Assembly (NCBI GenBank): GCA_009617715.1
Contig: VTFK01000036.1
Location: 990,111-1,054,110 of the forward strand
Source of the DNA: Plectrocnemia conspersa
Lineage: Eukaryota > Arthropoda > Insecta > Trichoptera > Polycentropodidae
Length of the DNA stretch: 64,000 nucleotides
Reading direction: 5' to 3'
Made by a program: the position numbers and the translations under genes. Below are positions 62,151 to 64,000 of this stretch, in pieces. The number at the start of each line of letters is the position of its first letter. Position 1 is the stretch's first letter. The notes under the pieces were generated by a model that did not search any database, was not told the origin of the DNA, and saw nothing but the letters and a program-made list of their open reading frames with translations.

Positions 62151-63171
62151 AAAAAAAATTTTAATGTCATATTATTTTTAATTATTTTAGTCGCCTACCA
62201 TATGAATTAAGTGACAGCAGTTTTAGATGAAATTGGAGATATCAATACAACCAATAAAAAAAACGTTATCATAAAAAATGTTACGTGCAGCATATAAATT
62301 TACTATATGGCAACACTGAGCAGTAGAAACAACATGATCAATTAAATATTATGAGTAGATATGCTTCATAATTTTTAATGCCTAATTGTAATGTATGGCA
62401 TAAAATATGATTTCACAAAATATATCGCAACGGTGGCTATTTTTTATATTTATTTATAGCATAGAAAAGACTAACTCATACCTATATAATATTTAAAATA
62501 CATAAATGCCATTTTTGTCATGAGGCCCGATAGTATGATTTTTTTAAATTTAGCTTGAATTTAGTACACATTTTGGAACTACGCTAATTGAAAGGCTTAC
62601 TGCCATTGTGGCGCTTAGACCGATATTCAAAATAAACTGCACGTTCACTACAAATACAATAATTAGGCCCATATATGCCGGTAGAGTATCCAGTGTAGAG
62701 TAACACAATGTTTCTAAATTAAAAGTCATCCAAAATAGAGTTATAAAAAATATACTCATTTTTTAAATTTTACTAGATACTAAATTTTTTCTGGTTGGCT
62801 GGATTAAATAAATATTTGTGAATTTAGGCAATATCTGAAACTATTAAATACGGCGCCAAATAATTTCTGCATAAATATACTGCAAAATTTTGGATAAAAG
62901 TCTTTGAAATAAAGAGAGAGTTCTAGATCAGGACTTCTTGAGCATTAACACTTAAACTTGCCATGAATCTTTTGAAAACACATTAATAGGAGAATTAATT
63001 TAAAGGATTTTTTTGAAGTTCAAAGAGAAAATATTTAATTATTTTTATTACAAAATTATATAGTATGAAATTATTCCAATTAGGAGAAGACATGCAAACT
63101 TTCTACTGAATCATCATCCTAAGTGTGTAAACTATACGGAATTAATCACACACTTAAAACACGTGAGTTTA
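62151..63171. repeat. Tandem duplication unit, copy 2
   Basis: Second copy of the roughly 1-kb unit, in the same orientation and directly following copy 1. It ends at ACACGTGAGTTTA (63159-63171), after which the Jockey-type element begins. Copy 1 at the same point continues into the AT-rich junction that starts copy 2. Confidence 0.92.
62550..62759 (-). other. Hydrophobic open frame inside copy 2, uncertain
   Basis: A 69-codon minus-strand frame with two strongly hydrophobic stretches (MSIFFITLFWMTFNLETL and AYMGLIIVFVVNVQFIL), like part of a multi-pass membrane protein. The matching segment of copy 1 is frameshifted and carries a 13-bp deletion. No splice sites or neighbouring exons are evident, and the flanking sequence in frame has stops. 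A chemoreceptor-type gene fragment crossed my mind but is not supported. Treat as unproven. Confidence 0.2.
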
Positions 63172-64000
63172 CACTTATATGACGCAAGGACAATGTACAG
63201 AAATAAAACCACCGTGAGATTTTTTCTCACAAACACAATTATTTTTACTCGTAAAACACAACGAGAGCAAACAGCTCATGCTCCAAGTCTCAGTCCACTC
63301 TGTGCTGTTGACGCGAGCGGTCGCATTCGCGCTTCGCTCCGTTATCGTACGAAGGACACCCCCGCTACCGTTCTGCAACGATAGACACGCCCACTGCAAT
63401 TAGCTACAAAGACAGCGCCATGAAGAAGGCGCAGACGCGCAAGCGTTCTCTTGGAACGTTGAAGGCGTACCTAAACGCCTCACAATCAACTTCAGGCCTG
63501 CCAGACCACGAGTGGCAGGTACCCAAAAGACATCGAAAGTTTCCCAGGATGCTAAGATGCCTCCGACCACGAGCCAAAACAGGTATGAAAAGCTTCCCGA
63601 AGTGATCGAAAGGAAGCAGCAGAGGATACCGCCTGTGATCGTAGAGATCACGGGAACACACCTTCCAGACGATCGACTTAATTAAGTCGATCACAAAAAA
63701 CATCGAACTTCTCGTTGCGATACACGGGAAGTGGCAATGTGTCAGTACTTTGCGCGTCGTTTGAAGCACGCGCGTTGTTAATGGATGGACTGAAGGGTTA
63801 ACGCGCCTTTCACACATTCACCGCCGACGACGATAAAACAGTGAAATCCGTGCTGAGAGGGTCCCCAGAGGTCCCCACCGAAGACATTGCCGCAGATCTC
63901 GAACGTCAAGGACTTAGCGTCGTCAAGGTGACGGCAATGAAGACCAAGACCGAGAAACAAGGAGACTCCAGGCTCTACCTTGTCCAGTTTCCGGCTAATA
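63172..64000 (+). mobile_element. Jockey-type LINE, 5' end, continues past the window
   Basis: Composition changes abruptly to GC-richer, CpG-rich DNA at 63172. About 250 bp of untranslated leader (63172-63419) is followed by ORF1 of a Jockey-group non-LTR retrotransposon, which is still in its gag domain at the window edge. The higher GC and longer recognisable stretches show this copy is much younger than the one at 30950-33300, but it is already frameshifted. Confidence 0.85.
63420..64000 (+). pseudogene. Jockey-type ORF1 (gag-like), frameshifted and partial
   Basis: Nucleic acid-binding coat protein of a Jockey-type retrotransposon. An ATG at 63420 opens a frame with MKKAQTRKRSLGTLKAYLNA and DHEWQVPKRHRKF, where the frame is lost. 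A second frame carries SQDAKMPPTTSQNRYEKLPE and KQQRIPPVIVEITGTHLP, the NRYxxLP / PPIxVxG segment typical just before the gag domain. A third has LIKSITKNIELLVAIHGKWQ. The last, from 63805, reads AFHTFTADDDKTVKSVLRG, then PEVPTEDIAADLERQGLSVV and RLYLVQFPAN, the pre-C2HC domain (YHTYTxxxxKxxxxVLRGL). A stop lies just before this block. The zinc knuckles and ORF2 must lie beyond 64000. At least three frameshifts make this copy defective unless sequencing errors are involved. Confidence 0.88.

Noticed and set aside
62550..62759. Insect gustatory or odorant receptor exon
   Set aside because: Only hydrophobicity supports it. No family motif, splice sites or neighbouring exons were found.
63404..63817. 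137-codon minus-strand frame, the longest in the window
   Set aside because: It lies antisense to the recognisable Jockey ORF1 and exists because that stretch is GC-rich; no homology of its own.

Overview
This is a 64 kb stretch of very AT-rich animal nuclear DNA, most probably from an insect or another arthropod. Three things point there: a short interstitial run of the insect telomere unit TTAGG near 740, tRNA-derived SINEs, and a set of decayed transposons (Jockey-type LINEs, a CR1/Jockey-like LINE, mariner, pogo/Tigger, hAT) that is typical of arthropod genomes. I could not place it more narrowly. I found no intact host protein-coding gene, no functional tRNA or rRNA gene, no CRISPR array and nothing bacterial. 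Nearly every open frame is short, AT-driven and without recognisable homology.

Transposable elements give the clearest signals. In order: SINE plus TTAGG run (556-764); a DNA element with 21-bp perfect terminal inverted repeats (1667-3444) carrying a nested SINE; SINE copies at 9895-10135, 23235-23350 and 56345-56625 (minus); a hAT-type MITE (16131-16338); a Tigger/pogo deletion derivative with both ends (24731-25637); the reverse transcriptase part of a LINE on the minus strand (26430-27445); the 5' part of a Jockey-group LINE with gag zinc knuckles and endonuclease (30950-33300); a SINE-like unit (39405-39610); a mariner fragment (40716-41290); a hAT transposon relic (42243-44322); and the GC-richer 5' end of a younger Jockey-type LINE that runs off the right edge (63172-64000). 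All coding parts are broken by stops or frameshifts, and three have lost recognisable catalytic residues.

Between the transposons lie long AT-rich tracts without genes, punctuated by about twenty CpG-containing, more complex islands of 0.1-0.8 kb (for example 960-1510, 10565-11330, 14150-14690, 21040-21890, 29740-30110, 37480-37970, 46040-46320, 53020-53290, 57080-57480, 59640-60260). Their composition and clustered transcription-factor-like sites (E2F, CACGTG, CRE, POU, homeodomain palindromes) suggest conserved regulatory elements in a gene desert or giant intron. That is inference, because no alignment was possible. Two islands 4.7 kb apart share a diverged 92-bp block.

Structural oddities include two long perfect (AT)n arrays, a 26-bp-arm hairpin flanked by T/A tracts (24084-24138), a 17-bp-arm hairpin (20827-20868), a duplicated-plus-inverted 33-bp block (45571-45680), and a roughly 1-kb tandem duplication (61122-63171) whose second copy ends exactly where the right-hand LINE begins. 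I saw no convincing undescribed biological system.
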